Notes under the pieces: generated by a model
What the model was told of the DNA's origin: nothing
The model's input: the letters and a program-made list of their open reading frames with translations, nothing else
Databases searched by the model: none
Source: an uncultured Lachnospiraceae bacterium
GTDB lineage: Bacteria > Bacillota > Clostridia > Lachnospirales > Lachnospiraceae
Direction: 5' to 3'
DNA: 64,000 nt
Assembly: GCA_910585295.1 (NCBI GenBank)
Contig: CAJUDE010000037.1
Coordinates: 1-64,000, forward strand
In this document: positions 31,841 to 39,673 of the stretch, in pieces
How positions within the stretch are numbered: the stretch's first letter is position 1
Layout: every line of letters begins with the position of its first letter
Made by a program: the position numbers and the translations under genes

Positions 31841-32644
31841 ATGTTGGCAATTCAGAACTTACTAAAGAATGTATATTGTGGCATAAAAAATATATCCAAA
31901 AAATCCTATCGGAATTGTGCCGTCCTTGTTTCCGGTTGTTCGGTATTTGCAATGGTTTCCCTAAATACCAATGGATTTGGCGGTGCAGGAAAAAACAGAA
32001 GCGTAGTGGAATGTGGCAGCGTAAAAGCAATGGAAGAAGATATTAAGCCAGAGGGAGAAAGCCAGGAGAGCCTAAATGATGGCAAAGGCTTTGCATTCTC
32101 TTGCAAACAGGCGATAGAAACGGAACAGAGTAAAATAAAAGAGTCGGAAAAAGCCAGGATCAAAAAGAAGGAAGTGGTTGCCGTATGCGCCAGCATTGAG
32201 CCGACCCATAACGAGATGCAGCGCCCACCCTTAAACCCATATGGCGACATCCCGATATCTGATGAAGATTATGAAGCGCTCCTAAGGATTGTACAGGCAG
32301 AAGCAGGCGGGGAGGACGAGCAGGGCAGGATATTGGTGGCAGAGGTGATTTTAAACCGTGTGCTTGCAAAAGAATTTGCCTCTACGGTCTATGAAGTGAT
32401 TTTTGAAAGGAGCGGCGGAAGCCCGCAATTTGCCCCTACTGCAGACGGGCGGTATTATTCCGTGGAAGTCACAGAAGGCACGGTGGAAGCGGTGGAAAAA
32501 GCGATACATGAAGAAGACTTATCCCAAGGGGCATTGTTTTTCTCTGCCAGGAGAAAAGCAAACCCTTATGACATGGAATGGTTTGACCGGAACCTGACCT
32601 GGCTGTTCCAATATGGAGGCCATGAATTTTATACGCTTCCCTAA
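31841..32644 (+). CDS. Cell-wall hydrolase, SleB/CwlJ family
   Basis: 267 residues from ATG 31841 (AGAGGA upstream); the frame extends further 5' but without a start signal. The N-terminal hydrophobic part (residues 20-40) may be a membrane anchor or non-cleaved signal, then a low-complexity linker. Residues 140-267 form the Hydrolase_2 domain: LLRIVQAEAGGEDEQGRILV with the likely catalytic Glu, AEVILNRVLAKEF, SPQFAPTADGRYYSVEV and ALFFSARRKANPY. Such enzymes are lytic transglycosylase-like and act on spore cortex in germination or on vegetative wall; which applies here is not known. Confidence 0.85.
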   Translation: MLAIQNLLKNVYCGIKNISKKSYRNCAVLVSGCSVFAMVSLNTNGFGGAGKNRSVVECGSVKAMEEDIKPEGESQESLNDGKGFAFSCKQAIETEQSKIKESEKARIKKKEVVAVCASIEPTHNEMQRPPLNPYGDIPISDEDYEALLRIVQAEAGGEDEQGRILVAEVILNRVLAKEFASTVYEVIFERSGGSPQFAPTADGRYYSVEVTEGTVEAVEKAIHEEDLSQGALFFSARRKANPYDMEWFDRNLTWLFQYGGHEFYTLP

Positions 32645-32670
32645 GGGATATGGAAAATTGTTGGGGAAGA

Positions 32671-32699
32671 TTGACAGAAAAGAAGAAAACTTTTATAAT
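32671..32699 (+). promoter_or_regulatory. Promoter of thrC
   Basis: TTGACA at 32671-32676, a 17-base spacer and TATAAT at 32694-32699: a consensus sigma-A promoter. Confidence 0.9.
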
Positions 32700-32730
32700 G
32701 AGGGGTGTCCTAACTATAGGGCATCCCTCA
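32700..32730 (+). promoter_or_regulatory. Hairpin at the start of the thrC transcript
   Basis: GAGGGGTGTCC pairs with GGGCATCCCTC over an 11-bp stem with two G-U pairs, starting directly after the -10. A 5'-terminal stem like this may stabilise the mRNA; there is no T-run and no T-box motif. Confidence 0.5.
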
Positions 32731-32765
32731 GTTTATAAAGTATGATAAAGGATGGAATAGAAATT

Positions 32766-34250
32766 ATGTTATATGTAAGTACAAGGAACCATGGAGAGAA
32801 AGTAACTGCTTCCCAAGCGATTTTAAAAGGCTTGGCGGATGATGGGGGTCTGTTTGTGCCAGAGCAGATTCCAAAACTGGATGTGCCTGTAAGCCAGCTT
32901 GCAGATATGGCATACCAGGAAACGGCATATGAGGTGATGAAGCTTTTTTTCACAGATTTTACAGAAACGGAATTAAAAAAGTGCATCCAAAATGCATATG
33001 ACGCGAAATTTGATACCGAAGAGATTGCGCCTTTAAAGAAAGCAGGGGATGCTTATTTCCTGGAATTGTTCCATGGGGCGACGATTGCATTTAAAGATAT
33101 GGCCCTTTCCATACTCCCCCATTTGATGATTGCCGCTGCCAGGAAGAACCAGGTAGAGCGTGAGATTGTTATTTTAACAGCAACTTCCGGTGACACTGGC
33201 AAGGCCGCATTGGCAGGGTTCGCTGATGTGGAGGGGACGAAGATCATTGTTTTTTACCCCAAAGACGGGGTAAGCCCAATCCAGCAGAAGCAAATGGTGA
33301 CCCAGAAAGGGGACAATACATTTGTGGTGGGCATTAACGGGAACTTTGACCAGGCGCAGACAGGTGTAAAGGAGATGTTTTCAGATCAGGCGCTGGCAAA
33401 AGAAATGGCTGCGGCAGGGTATCAGTTTTCTTCCGCCAATTCTATCAATATTGGGCGGCTTGTCCCACAGATTGTCTATTATGTATACGCTTATGCTAAA
33501 CTGATCCATTCTGGCGGGCTTTCAGATGGGGAACCTATGAATGTGGTTGTCCCCACAGGTAATTTTGGAAATATCCTGGCGGCATTTTATGCAAAGAATA
33601 TGGGGCTTCCTATTGGGAAATTGATTTGCGCCTCAAATGAAAATAAAGTGCTGTATGATTTCTTTACCACAGGTACATACGACCGGAACAGAGAATTTGT
33701 ATTGACTTCATCCCCCTCTATGGATATTTTAATATCCAGCAACTTAGAGCGCCTAATTTACCGCATTACAGGGGATAATGCAGAACAGAACCTAGCTTTT
33801 ATGAAATCCTTGCAGGAAAAAGGGCGTTATGAAATTACTGATAGTATGCAAAGGCAGCTTTCCGATTTCTACGGGAATTATGCCAGCGAAGAGGAGACTG
33901 GGGCAGCCATCCAAAGGATTTATGCAGAGTCTAATTATATTATAGACACCCACACTGCAGTTGCGGCAGCCGTATATAAGAAATACAGGGAAGAGACTGG
34001 GGACCACACCAAGACGGTGATTGCTTCCACTGCAAGCCCCTATAAATTTACTAGGAGCGTGATGGCTGCCATTGATGGGAATTACGGCAGTAAGCCAGAC
34101 TTTGGCTTGGTAGATGAACTTGAGTCTTTATCTGGCGTAAAAGTCCCAAAGGCAATTGAAGAGATCCGCACCGCGCCAGTGCGCCACAAAGCTGTATGCG
34201 AGGTAGATAAGATGCAGGCAGTGGTAAAAGAGTTCTTAGGCGTTCAATAA
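32766..34250 (+). CDS. threonine synthase thrC: Threonine synthase
   Basis: 494 residues from ATG 32766; ATG 32742 is in frame but lacks a ribosome binding site. A PLP enzyme turning phosphohomoserine into threonine. The PLP lysine lies in FHGATIAFKDMALSIL (the K of FKDM). The phosphate loop is LTATSGDTGKAALAGF, and VVPTGNFGNILAAFYAKNMG is a further cofactor-binding segment. The N-terminal MLYVSTRNHGEKVTASQAI is typical of the longer class. Own promoter at 32671 and terminators at 34270-34350; no hom or thrB nearby. Confidence 0.97.
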   Translation: MLYVSTRNHGEKVTASQAILKGLADDGGLFVPEQIPKLDVPVSQLADMAYQETAYEVMKLFFTDFTETELKKCIQNAYDAKFDTEEIAPLKKAGDAYFLELFHGATIAFKDMALSILPHLMIAAARKNQVEREIVILTATSGDTGKAALAGFADVEGTKIIVFYPKDGVSPIQQKQMVTQKGDNTFVVGINGNFDQAQTGVKEMFSDQALAKEMAAAGYQFSSANSINIGRLVPQIVYYVYAYAKLIHSGGLSDGEPMNVVVPTGNFGNILAAFYAKNMGLPIGKLICASNENKVLYDFFTTGTYDRNREFVLTSSPSMDILISSNLERLIYRITGDNAEQNLAFMKSLQEKGRYEITDSMQRQLSDFYGNYASEEETGAAIQRIYAESNYIIDTHTAVAAAVYKKYREETGDHTKTVIASTASPYKFTRSVMAAIDGNYGSKPDFGLVDELESLSGVKVPKAIEEIRTAPVRHKAVCEVDKMQAVVKEFLGVQ

Positions 34251-34269
34251 CAGAAATTGTTTTTACTTT

Positions 34270-34350
34270 AGGAAGGGCATTTTCACGCTTCGCGTGATAA
34301 GGCCTTTCCTATAGAATAAAAAAGAATCCGGCAAGCCGGATTCTTTTTTA
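34270..34350. terminator. Two hairpins ending thrC and the convergent CheX-like gene
   Basis: First hairpin 34270-34310: AGGAAGGGC pairs with GCCTTTCCT, with TCACGC-TTC-GCGTGA inside. Second 34317-34350: AGAATCCGGC-AA-GCCGGATTCT flanked by A-run and T-run, so it terminates on both strands. It lies exactly between the convergent genes. Confidence 0.85.
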
Positions 34351-35238
34351 TTCTGATGTAACGGAAAAGATAAAATTGATTGTCCCAAAAGAATAGATAA
34401 CAGGAAGCAGGTAAGATGGCGCTTCCGTTGAAAGCACCGTATTCTCATGGGCCTCTGGTGGCTGTAAGTGCAGTTCCACCGTGTAGTCATTTGACATATT
34501 CACGGAAAACAGCCCGTTATGTAGATTTAGGAAATCTTCCATAGAAGCGCTTACGTATTCGTCAAATTCCTCAAATTCCTCGTCTACATACCTGCTGGCA
34601 AAAGCAATGGCAGCTTCGTGGTCCATATCCAGCGCCGAGAGGAAAGAGAATGCGCCGTCCACAACCTGGGACACGCAAAAATTCGTAGGCACTTCCGGCA
34701 AAGTCATAAGGTTCAAAGGCGTAAAATCTTCCCCTATAAAACGCACCAAATTATTGAAAAGAAGTGTAAGGTAGGAAATAATGTTCTGCGTATCCGGCAG
34801 GTCTTCTGGCAGATACAGGTGGGCAAGAAGTTTGTCTACCATTGTTTTCTGCTCTTCCATCAGGTCCAATTCATAAATCTCATACTCAGACTTATATTCT
34901 GTAATTAGGTTTTCCAACTCAATATGGGTCAATATTTTATGGTCTACCAAAATTTGCCCCAGAAGCATATAATTTGGCAACTGGATTGTCAGCAGTTTGT
35001 CCACCTGTTCTTCCGTAAGGTAACCCAATTCCACAGCAAGTTCCCCAAACCGTTTGTCATAATGGGTCTGAGTAATATAAACGTCTGCGACCTCACTTGC
35101 TGACATATAGCCAGAATGGATTGCTAGGGTGCCGAATTTCTTGTGTGTAGAGGACTGTACTTTCAGAGCCTCAATCAGCTGTTCAGGGGTAATAATCCCC
35201 TTATTAAGCAAAAAATTACCAAAAAACTGCGTATGCAT
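34348..35238 (-). CDS. CheX-like protein with MshEN-like N-terminal part
   Basis: 296 residues. Residues 1-120 contain repeated segments of the kind LLNKGIITPEQLIEALKVQ, LAVELGYLTEEQVDKLL and LGQILVDHKILTHIELENLI, which match the N-terminal MshEN-type (GSPII_E N) repeats known to bind c-di-GMP in other proteins. Residues 145-290 resemble CheX/CheC-type phosphatase folds (VSQVVDGAFSFLSALDMDHE, then ASMEDFLNLHNGLFSVNM, with E and N at the positions of the CheX active helix). It lies 5 bases after the CheY-like gene, so it may dephosphorylate that regulator. Confidence 0.65.
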   Translation of the reverse strand: MHTQFFGNFLLNKGIITPEQLIEALKVQSSTHKKFGTLAIHSGYMSASEVADVYITQTHYDKRFGELAVELGYLTEEQVDKLLTIQLPNYMLLGQILVDHKILTHIELENLITEYKSEYEIYELDLMEEQKTMVDKLLAHLYLPEDLPDTQNIISYLTLLFNNLVRFIGEDFTPLNLMTLPEVPTNFCVSQVVDGAFSFLSALDMDHEAAIAFASRYVDEEFEEFDEYVSASMEDFLNLHNGLFSVNMSNDYTVELHLQPPEAHENTVLSTEAPSYLLPVIYSFGTINFIFSVTSE

Positions 35239-35243
35239 AACTC

Positions 35244-35615
35244 TTATCTCCCTTCAAAACGCCCTTTTAAGATTTCTGCAATTGCAGAAGAAGAGAAGGG
35301 CTTCTGTACAAAATCACGCGCTCCTTCTAAAATAGCATTTTTCAATTGTGTCTGGGTGCCTACAGAGGAAACAACAACAATGTATGCTTTGGAGTCAAAG
35401 CCACGGATGTCCCGGATAGCTTCCACACCATCTTTGACAGGCATGACAATATCCAAAAAAGAGAGGTCTGGCTGATGCTCCTTATACAGGTCAAATGCTT
35501 CCTGGCCGTTTGAAGCTTCTATAAAATTGTCGTAGCCACATTTTTTGATGATGTCTTTTAACTGTTTCCGTGCCAGAACAGAATCATCGCAGATTAATAT
35601 TTTTATGTTTTCCAT
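35244..35615 (-). CDS. Stand-alone CheY-like response regulator
   Basis: 123 residues, a single receiver domain. Acidic pair in ILICDDSVLARKQL, phospho-acceptor Asp in DLSFLDIVMPVKDG, the conserved Thr/Ser position in VVVSSVG, and the Lys in FVQKPFSS. There is no output domain. Own promoter (35652-35680) and AGGAG ribosome binding site. It forms a two-gene operon with the CheX-like gene; no kinase, chemotaxis receptor or flagellar gene is near, so its signal source is elsewhere. Confidence 0.92.
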   Translation of the reverse strand: MENIKILICDDSVLARKQLKDIIKKCGYDNFIEASNGQEAFDLYKEHQPDLSFLDIVMPVKDGVEAIRDIRGFDSKAYIVVVSSVGTQTQLKNAILEGARDFVQKPFSSSAIAEILKGRFEGR

Positions 35616-35651
35616 TAGAATCGCTCCTTGCTGATTGATTTGTATATTCTA

Positions 35652-35680
35652 ATTCTACACTAAGTGGTTGGAAGTTTCAA
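35652..35680 (-). promoter_or_regulatory. Promoter of the CheY-like/CheX-like operon
   Basis: On the minus strand TTGAAA (35675-35680), a 17-base spacer and TAGAAT (35652-35657). Confidence 0.7.
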
Positions 35681-35704
35681 TCATTTCTTTTATATAAATA
35701 CTAT

Positions 35705-35733
35705 TTGCAATGCTTTTCGACAACGTATATAAT
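35705..35733 (+). promoter_or_regulatory. Promoter of the small membrane protein gene
   Basis: TTGCAA (35705-35710), a 17-base spacer and TATAAT (35728-35733), back to back with the divergent minus-strand promoter. Confidence 0.7.
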
Positions 35734-35797
35734 AATTTATTATCGCTGCCAAGCACTATTATATACGAAAAAGCAGCAAAAAGAAAGGAAAAGTATA

Positions 35798-36124
35798 ATG
35801 TTATTGTTATTTGATGTAATTATCCTTATGTATGGGCTTTATACAATTTATTCTTCCATTATGATGAAAAGAACCGGGAAGCTGAGCGGCTGGTTCACCG
35901 GGGCTGGCGGCGCTATGGTCCGGGACGCCAGGGGCTATATCGGCTATATTTATGGACGGGCGCTTGTTATGGGGGCGGTGGCAGCTTTATTTGGGGTGGC
36001 AGCGCTTGTAAATGACTGCATCATGCCCATCCATAAGGTGATGCAGGCCCTAATCCTGCTGTTTCTGACCGTGTGCGTTTGGTTCTATGCCACAATCAGC
36101 AGGGCAAAACGCAGGTTTTGGTAA
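35798..36124 (+). CDS. Small membrane protein of unknown function
   Basis: 108 residues from ATG 35798 (AGAAAGGA upstream); the upstream open frame overlaps the promoter and is not used. Three membrane helices are likely (residues 2-22, 52-72, 78-100) with a glycine-rich loop (GWFTGAGGAMVRDARGYIGY) between the first two. Several Lachnospiraceae have a protein of this kind; no function is known. It is convergent with citrate synthase. Confidence 0.7.
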   Translation: MLLLFDVIILMYGLYTIYSSIMMKRTGKLSGWFTGAGGAMVRDARGYIGYIYGRALVMGAVAALFGVAALVNDCIMPIHKVMQALILLFLTVCVWFYATISRAKRRFW

Positions 36125-36142
36125 CTTTTGTTATAAAGCTGC

Positions 36143-37519
36143 CTAACGCTGCCCCATAGGGATATATTTTAGGTGTTCCTGTACATTTTTGTAGGCGGGG
36201 CGCATAATCTTGCCGCCATAATTTAATTCTTCAAGCCGATGGGCGCTCCATCCAGAAATCCTTGCAATCGCAAAGATTGGGGTATACAGCTCCAAGGGAA
36301 GGTTTAACATACTGTATGCAAAGCCAGAGAAAAAGTCTACATTTGGGCTTACGCCTTTGTAAATTTTGCGTTCCTTTGCAATGATTTGGGGCGCCAGCCG
36401 CTCCACCATGGAATAAAGGGCAAATTCTTCCTGGCGGCCTTTTTCTTTGGAAAGGCGCTCCACAAAGCTCCGAAACAGCTCTGCACGGGGGTCTGACAAG
36501 GAATATACCGCATGCCCCATGCCGTAAATCAGCCCTGCATGGTCAAAGGCTTCTTTGTGGAGGAGGGCAGTGAGGTAAGCGCTGATTTCCTCTTCATCCT
36601 TCCAATCATGGAGCTGTTTTTTCATATCCTCAAACATTTTTACCACTTTAATGTTGGCGCCGCCGTGCTTTGGCCCTTTCAGGGAGCCTAAGGACGCGGC
36701 AATAGCGGAATATGTGTCCGTCCCAGAAGAAGAAACCAGGTGGGTGGTAAACGTGGAATTGTTCCCACCGCCATGCTCCATGTGGAGGATTAAGGAAATA
36801 TCCAGCAACTTTGCTTCCAGCGGGGTATATTTGCTGTCTGGCCGAAGGATATGCAGGATTGTCTCCGCAGTGGACAGCTCCTCGCCTGGCGTATGGATAA
36901 ACAAGCTTGCGCCGTCATGGTAATGGCGGTATGCCTGGTATCCATATACAGACAGAAGGGGGAACAGGCTGATTAATTCCAGGCATTGGCGCAATACATT
37001 TGGGATAGAAATATCTTCGGCGCGGTCGTCATAGGAATACAAGGTCAGGACGCTCCTTGCCAGTGTATTCATCATGTCCTGGCTTGGCGCCTTCATAATA
37101 ATATCTCGGACAAAACTAGTAGGAAGTGAACGGTATTTTGCAAGCTGGGCGCAAAAATCATTTAATTGCCCCTGGGTAGGGAGTTTCCCAAACAAAAGGA
37201 GGTAGGTGCTTTCCTCAAACCCGAAATGGGAAGTGTCGGACAGCCCCTGGATTAAGTCCTTAACATTATACCCTCGGTAATACAGCTCTCCAGGCGCGGG
37301 GACAGGGTTGCCGTCTACAATTTTGGTGGAGCAGACATCCGATATTTCAGTCAGGCCGACCAGCACACCCTTCCCGTTCAGGTCGCGCAGCCCCCTTTTT
37401 ACATCATATTCTGCAAAAAGGCTGGGGTCAATTGTTGCGGCCTGGCGGTTCAATTCCGCCAGACGGGCGATTTCAGGCGTAATGCTGCAAAAATAATTTG
37501 TATTCATAGTCGTATTCAT
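36143..37519 (-). CDS. gltA: Citrate synthase
   Basis: 458 residues. It joins oxaloacetate and acetyl-CoA to form citrate. Active-site parts: ILHMEHGGGNNSTFTTHLVS and LKGPKHGGANIKVV (oxaloacetate-binding His), YGMGHAVYSLSDPRA (catalytic His) and SPNVDFFSGFAYSML (catalytic Asp). The N-terminal extension of about 50 residues with ISDVCSTKIVDGNPVPAPGE is typical of the Clostridia class. Start ATG 37519 with AAAGGGGG. Divergent from pckA with 347 bp between. In such anaerobes it serves glutamate synthesis more than a full cycle. Confidence 0.95.
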   Translation of the reverse strand: MNTTMNTNYFCSITPEIARLAELNRQAATIDPSLFAEYDVKRGLRDLNGKGVLVGLTEISDVCSTKIVDGNPVPAPGELYYRGYNVKDLIQGLSDTSHFGFEESTYLLLFGKLPTQGQLNDFCAQLAKYRSLPTSFVRDIIMKAPSQDMMNTLARSVLTLYSYDDRAEDISIPNVLRQCLELISLFPLLSVYGYQAYRHYHDGASLFIHTPGEELSTAETILHILRPDSKYTPLEAKLLDISLILHMEHGGGNNSTFTTHLVSSSGTDTYSAIAASLGSLKGPKHGGANIKVVKMFEDMKKQLHDWKDEEEISAYLTALLHKEAFDHAGLIYGMGHAVYSLSDPRAELFRSFVERLSKEKGRQEEFALYSMVERLAPQIIAKERKIYKGVSPNVDFFSGFAYSMLNLPLELYTPIFAIARISGWSAHRLEELNYGGKIMRPAYKNVQEHLKYIPMGQR

Positions 37520-37560
37520 AAATGCCCCCTTTAAAACATTTCATCATATTATTAGCGCGG

Positions 37561-37623
37561 TAAAGTATTGAAATATCATATCATATATTTTCAGCCTGGC
37601 ACAAGAAAAATATCATTACTTTA
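37561..37623. promoter_or_regulatory. Spaced inverted repeat upstream of citrate synthase
   Basis: TAAAGTATTG (37561-37570) and CATTACTTTA (37614-37623) are near-perfect inverted half sites 43 bases apart, in the region where the citrate synthase promoter should be. They could be two half sites of a regulator that bends or loops the DNA; the regulator is not known. Confidence 0.4.
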
Positions 37624-37795
37624 CGAAAAATTCACATTTTATTTAAAAATTTCATGTATTTTTTCGCTTTTTTCCATGGATTTTTTTTGAAAAATAGTTT
37701 AGAATAGGGATAGCCTGATGTACCATGAAAGCGGCCGCGCCCGGCGCGGCATTCCACAGGCAGGGTCCTTTTTGGCATAGAAAGGCAAAAAAGGA

Positions 37796-37824
37796 TTGAC
37801 AGGGATATAACAAAAGGATATTCT
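37796..37824 (+). promoter_or_regulatory. Promoter of pckA
   Basis: TTGACA (37796-37801), a 17-base spacer and TATTCT (37819-37824). A GC-rich hairpin (GCCGCGCCCGGCGCGGC at about 37734-37750) lies upstream. Confidence 0.65.
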
Positions 37825-37866
37825 ATATGGTAGAGAACTTTAAAATTTTAAGGAGGAAAGTAAACA

Positions 37867-39552
37867 ATGGCGACAAAGGCATATTATCCAAGAACAGAGA
37901 TTGGGCCGAATAAGGTTGGTTTTGCAAAGACCCGTTCTATTATTGAAGCCGCTTTCTATGGCAACAATGTAGTGAAGGTAAATACCCTGAAGGAGGCTTA
38001 TGAGCTTGCTAAGAATTCTCCTGGGACTGTCGTGACAGACATGCCTGTATATAGAGGGGAAGAATTTGGCTTGGAACCAGATGCAAAGGTATTGCTGTTC
38101 AATGACGGCTCCATTACAGGCCGTTATGCGCCTGCAAGAAGGATTACTGGCAAGCCAGGCGTTAATACAACAGAGCTGGATAAGATTTTAATGGACGCAG
38201 TCTATGATACCAGATGGAAGACCATGTACCATGCAGAAGTGTTCATTGGTTTGGATTCAGAGTTTATGGTAAAAGCCCATCTGTTAATCCCAGAAGGGGA
38301 AGAGAACCTTCTGTATTCCTGGATGCTGAACTTCCAGTACATGTCTGACAATTATGTGAAAATGTACAAGGCGTCCAAGCTGTATGAGAATGAGCCGGAT
38401 ATCTATATTTTCTCTGACCCACAGTGGGTTGGCACAGATAAGACAGATATTTCAGACCCGAACTGCCTGTGCTATTTCAATACAGACACCAACTGTGCAG
38501 GGATTTTAGGGATGAAATATTTTGGCGAACATAAAAAAGGCACATTGACCTTGGCGTGGGCGCTGGCTAACAGGAATGGGTATGCTTCCTGCCACGGCGG
38601 GCAGAAAGAGTACACGTTGGAAGATGGCTCTAAGTATGTGGCTGCTGTATTCGGGCTTTCAGGGTCAGGGAAATCCACCCTTACACATGCAAAACACAAC
38701 AATAAATACCCATCAATCAAAGTGCTTCATGACGATGCGTTTATCATCAATGCAGAGACATGCTCTTCTGTAGCATTAGAGCCAACGTATTTTGACAAGA
38801 CTGCAGATTACCCAACTGCATGCGAGGACAACAAATACTTACTGACAGCACAGAACTGCTCCGCAACATTGGATGAAGACGGTAAAGTTGTGCTGGTAAC
38901 AGAAGATATCCGTAACGGCAATGGCCGCGCTATCAAGTCCAAATTATGGTCACCGAACCGGGTAGACAAGATTGAAGCTCCGGTTAACGCTATTTTCTGG
39001 ATTATGAAAGACCCGACTATCCCGCCAGTAGTGAAATTAAAGGGCGCTTCCCTTGCTTCCGTAATGGGCGCAACCCTTGCAACCAAACGCTCCACTGCGG
39101 AAAGGCTTGCAGCTGGCGTAGACCCCAATGCATTGGTAGTAGAGCCATATGCAAACCCATTCAGGACATATCCTTTGGTAAACGATTATGAGAAATTCAA
39201 ATCCTTAGTTGAAACCAAAAATGTGGACTGCTATATCATCAACACTGGTGAATTTATGGGCAAAAAGGTTCAGCCGAAAGACACCTTAGGCATATTGGAG
39301 GCAATTGTTGAGAAGAAAGCAGACTTTAAGCCATGGGGTCCATTCTCTGATATTGAAATCTTTGAATGGGAAGGGTTTGTCCCAGATTTAAAGGACAAAG
39401 AATATGTAGAACAGTTAAAGGCACGTATGCAGGACAGGTTGAATTATGTGACAAACCTTGACGAAGCAGAAGGCGGCTTTAACAAATTGCCGGAAGACGC
39501 TGCCGCAGCAATTAAGAAAGTGGTAGACGAGGCAAATACTTTAGAAGCATAA
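37867..39552 (+). CDS. pckA: Phosphoenolpyruvate carboxykinase (ATP)
   Basis: 561 residues, ATP-dependent class. It converts oxaloacetate and ATP to PEP and CO2, or the reverse in fermenting anaerobes. Kinase-1a loop (P-loop) FGLSGSGKSTLTHAKHN; metal and kinase-2 segment IKVLHDDAFIINAET; nucleotide-binding ATLATKRSTAERLAAGVD. Start ATG 37867 has AGGAGG. The N-terminal part (MATKAYYPRTEIGPNKVG) is a Clostridia-type extension. Own promoter; a strong hairpin follows. Pairing with divergent citrate synthase places both at the oxaloacetate branch point. Confidence 0.96.
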   Translation: MATKAYYPRTEIGPNKVGFAKTRSIIEAAFYGNNVVKVNTLKEAYELAKNSPGTVVTDMPVYRGEEFGLEPDAKVLLFNDGSITGRYAPARRITGKPGVNTTELDKILMDAVYDTRWKTMYHAEVFIGLDSEFMVKAHLLIPEGEENLLYSWMLNFQYMSDNYVKMYKASKLYENEPDIYIFSDPQWVGTDKTDISDPNCLCYFNTDTNCAGILGMKYFGEHKKGTLTLAWALANRNGYASCHGGQKEYTLEDGSKYVAAVFGLSGSGKSTLTHAKHNNKYPSIKVLHDDAFIINAETCSSVALEPTYFDKTADYPTACEDNKYLLTAQNCSATLDEDGKVVLVTEDIRNGNGRAIKSKLWSPNRVDKIEAPVNAIFWIMKDPTIPPVVKLKGASLASVMGATLATKRSTAERLAAGVDPNALVVEPYANPFRTYPLVNDYEKFKSLVETKNVDCYIINTGEFMGKKVQPKDTLGILEAIVEKKADFKPWGPFSDIEIFEWEGFVPDLKDKEYVEQLKARMQDRLNYVTNLDEAEGGFNKLPEDAAAAIKKVVDEANTLEA

Positions 39553-39572
39553 AAATTAATACGTTTATATGG

Positions 39573-39603
39573 CTCCCACAGGATAATGCATATCCTGTGG
39601 GAG
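39573..39603 (+). terminator. Hairpin after pckA
   Basis: CTCCCACAGGATA (39573-39585) and TATCCTGTGGGAG (39591-39603) form a perfect 13-bp stem. The following sequence has only a few T, so termination strength is uncertain. Confidence 0.7.
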
Positions 39604-39673
39604 AATGTGTATTAGGTAGAATGTATGTAAATTGTAAAGAATTTATATATAGAAAGTAAGTGGAGATTTGAGC

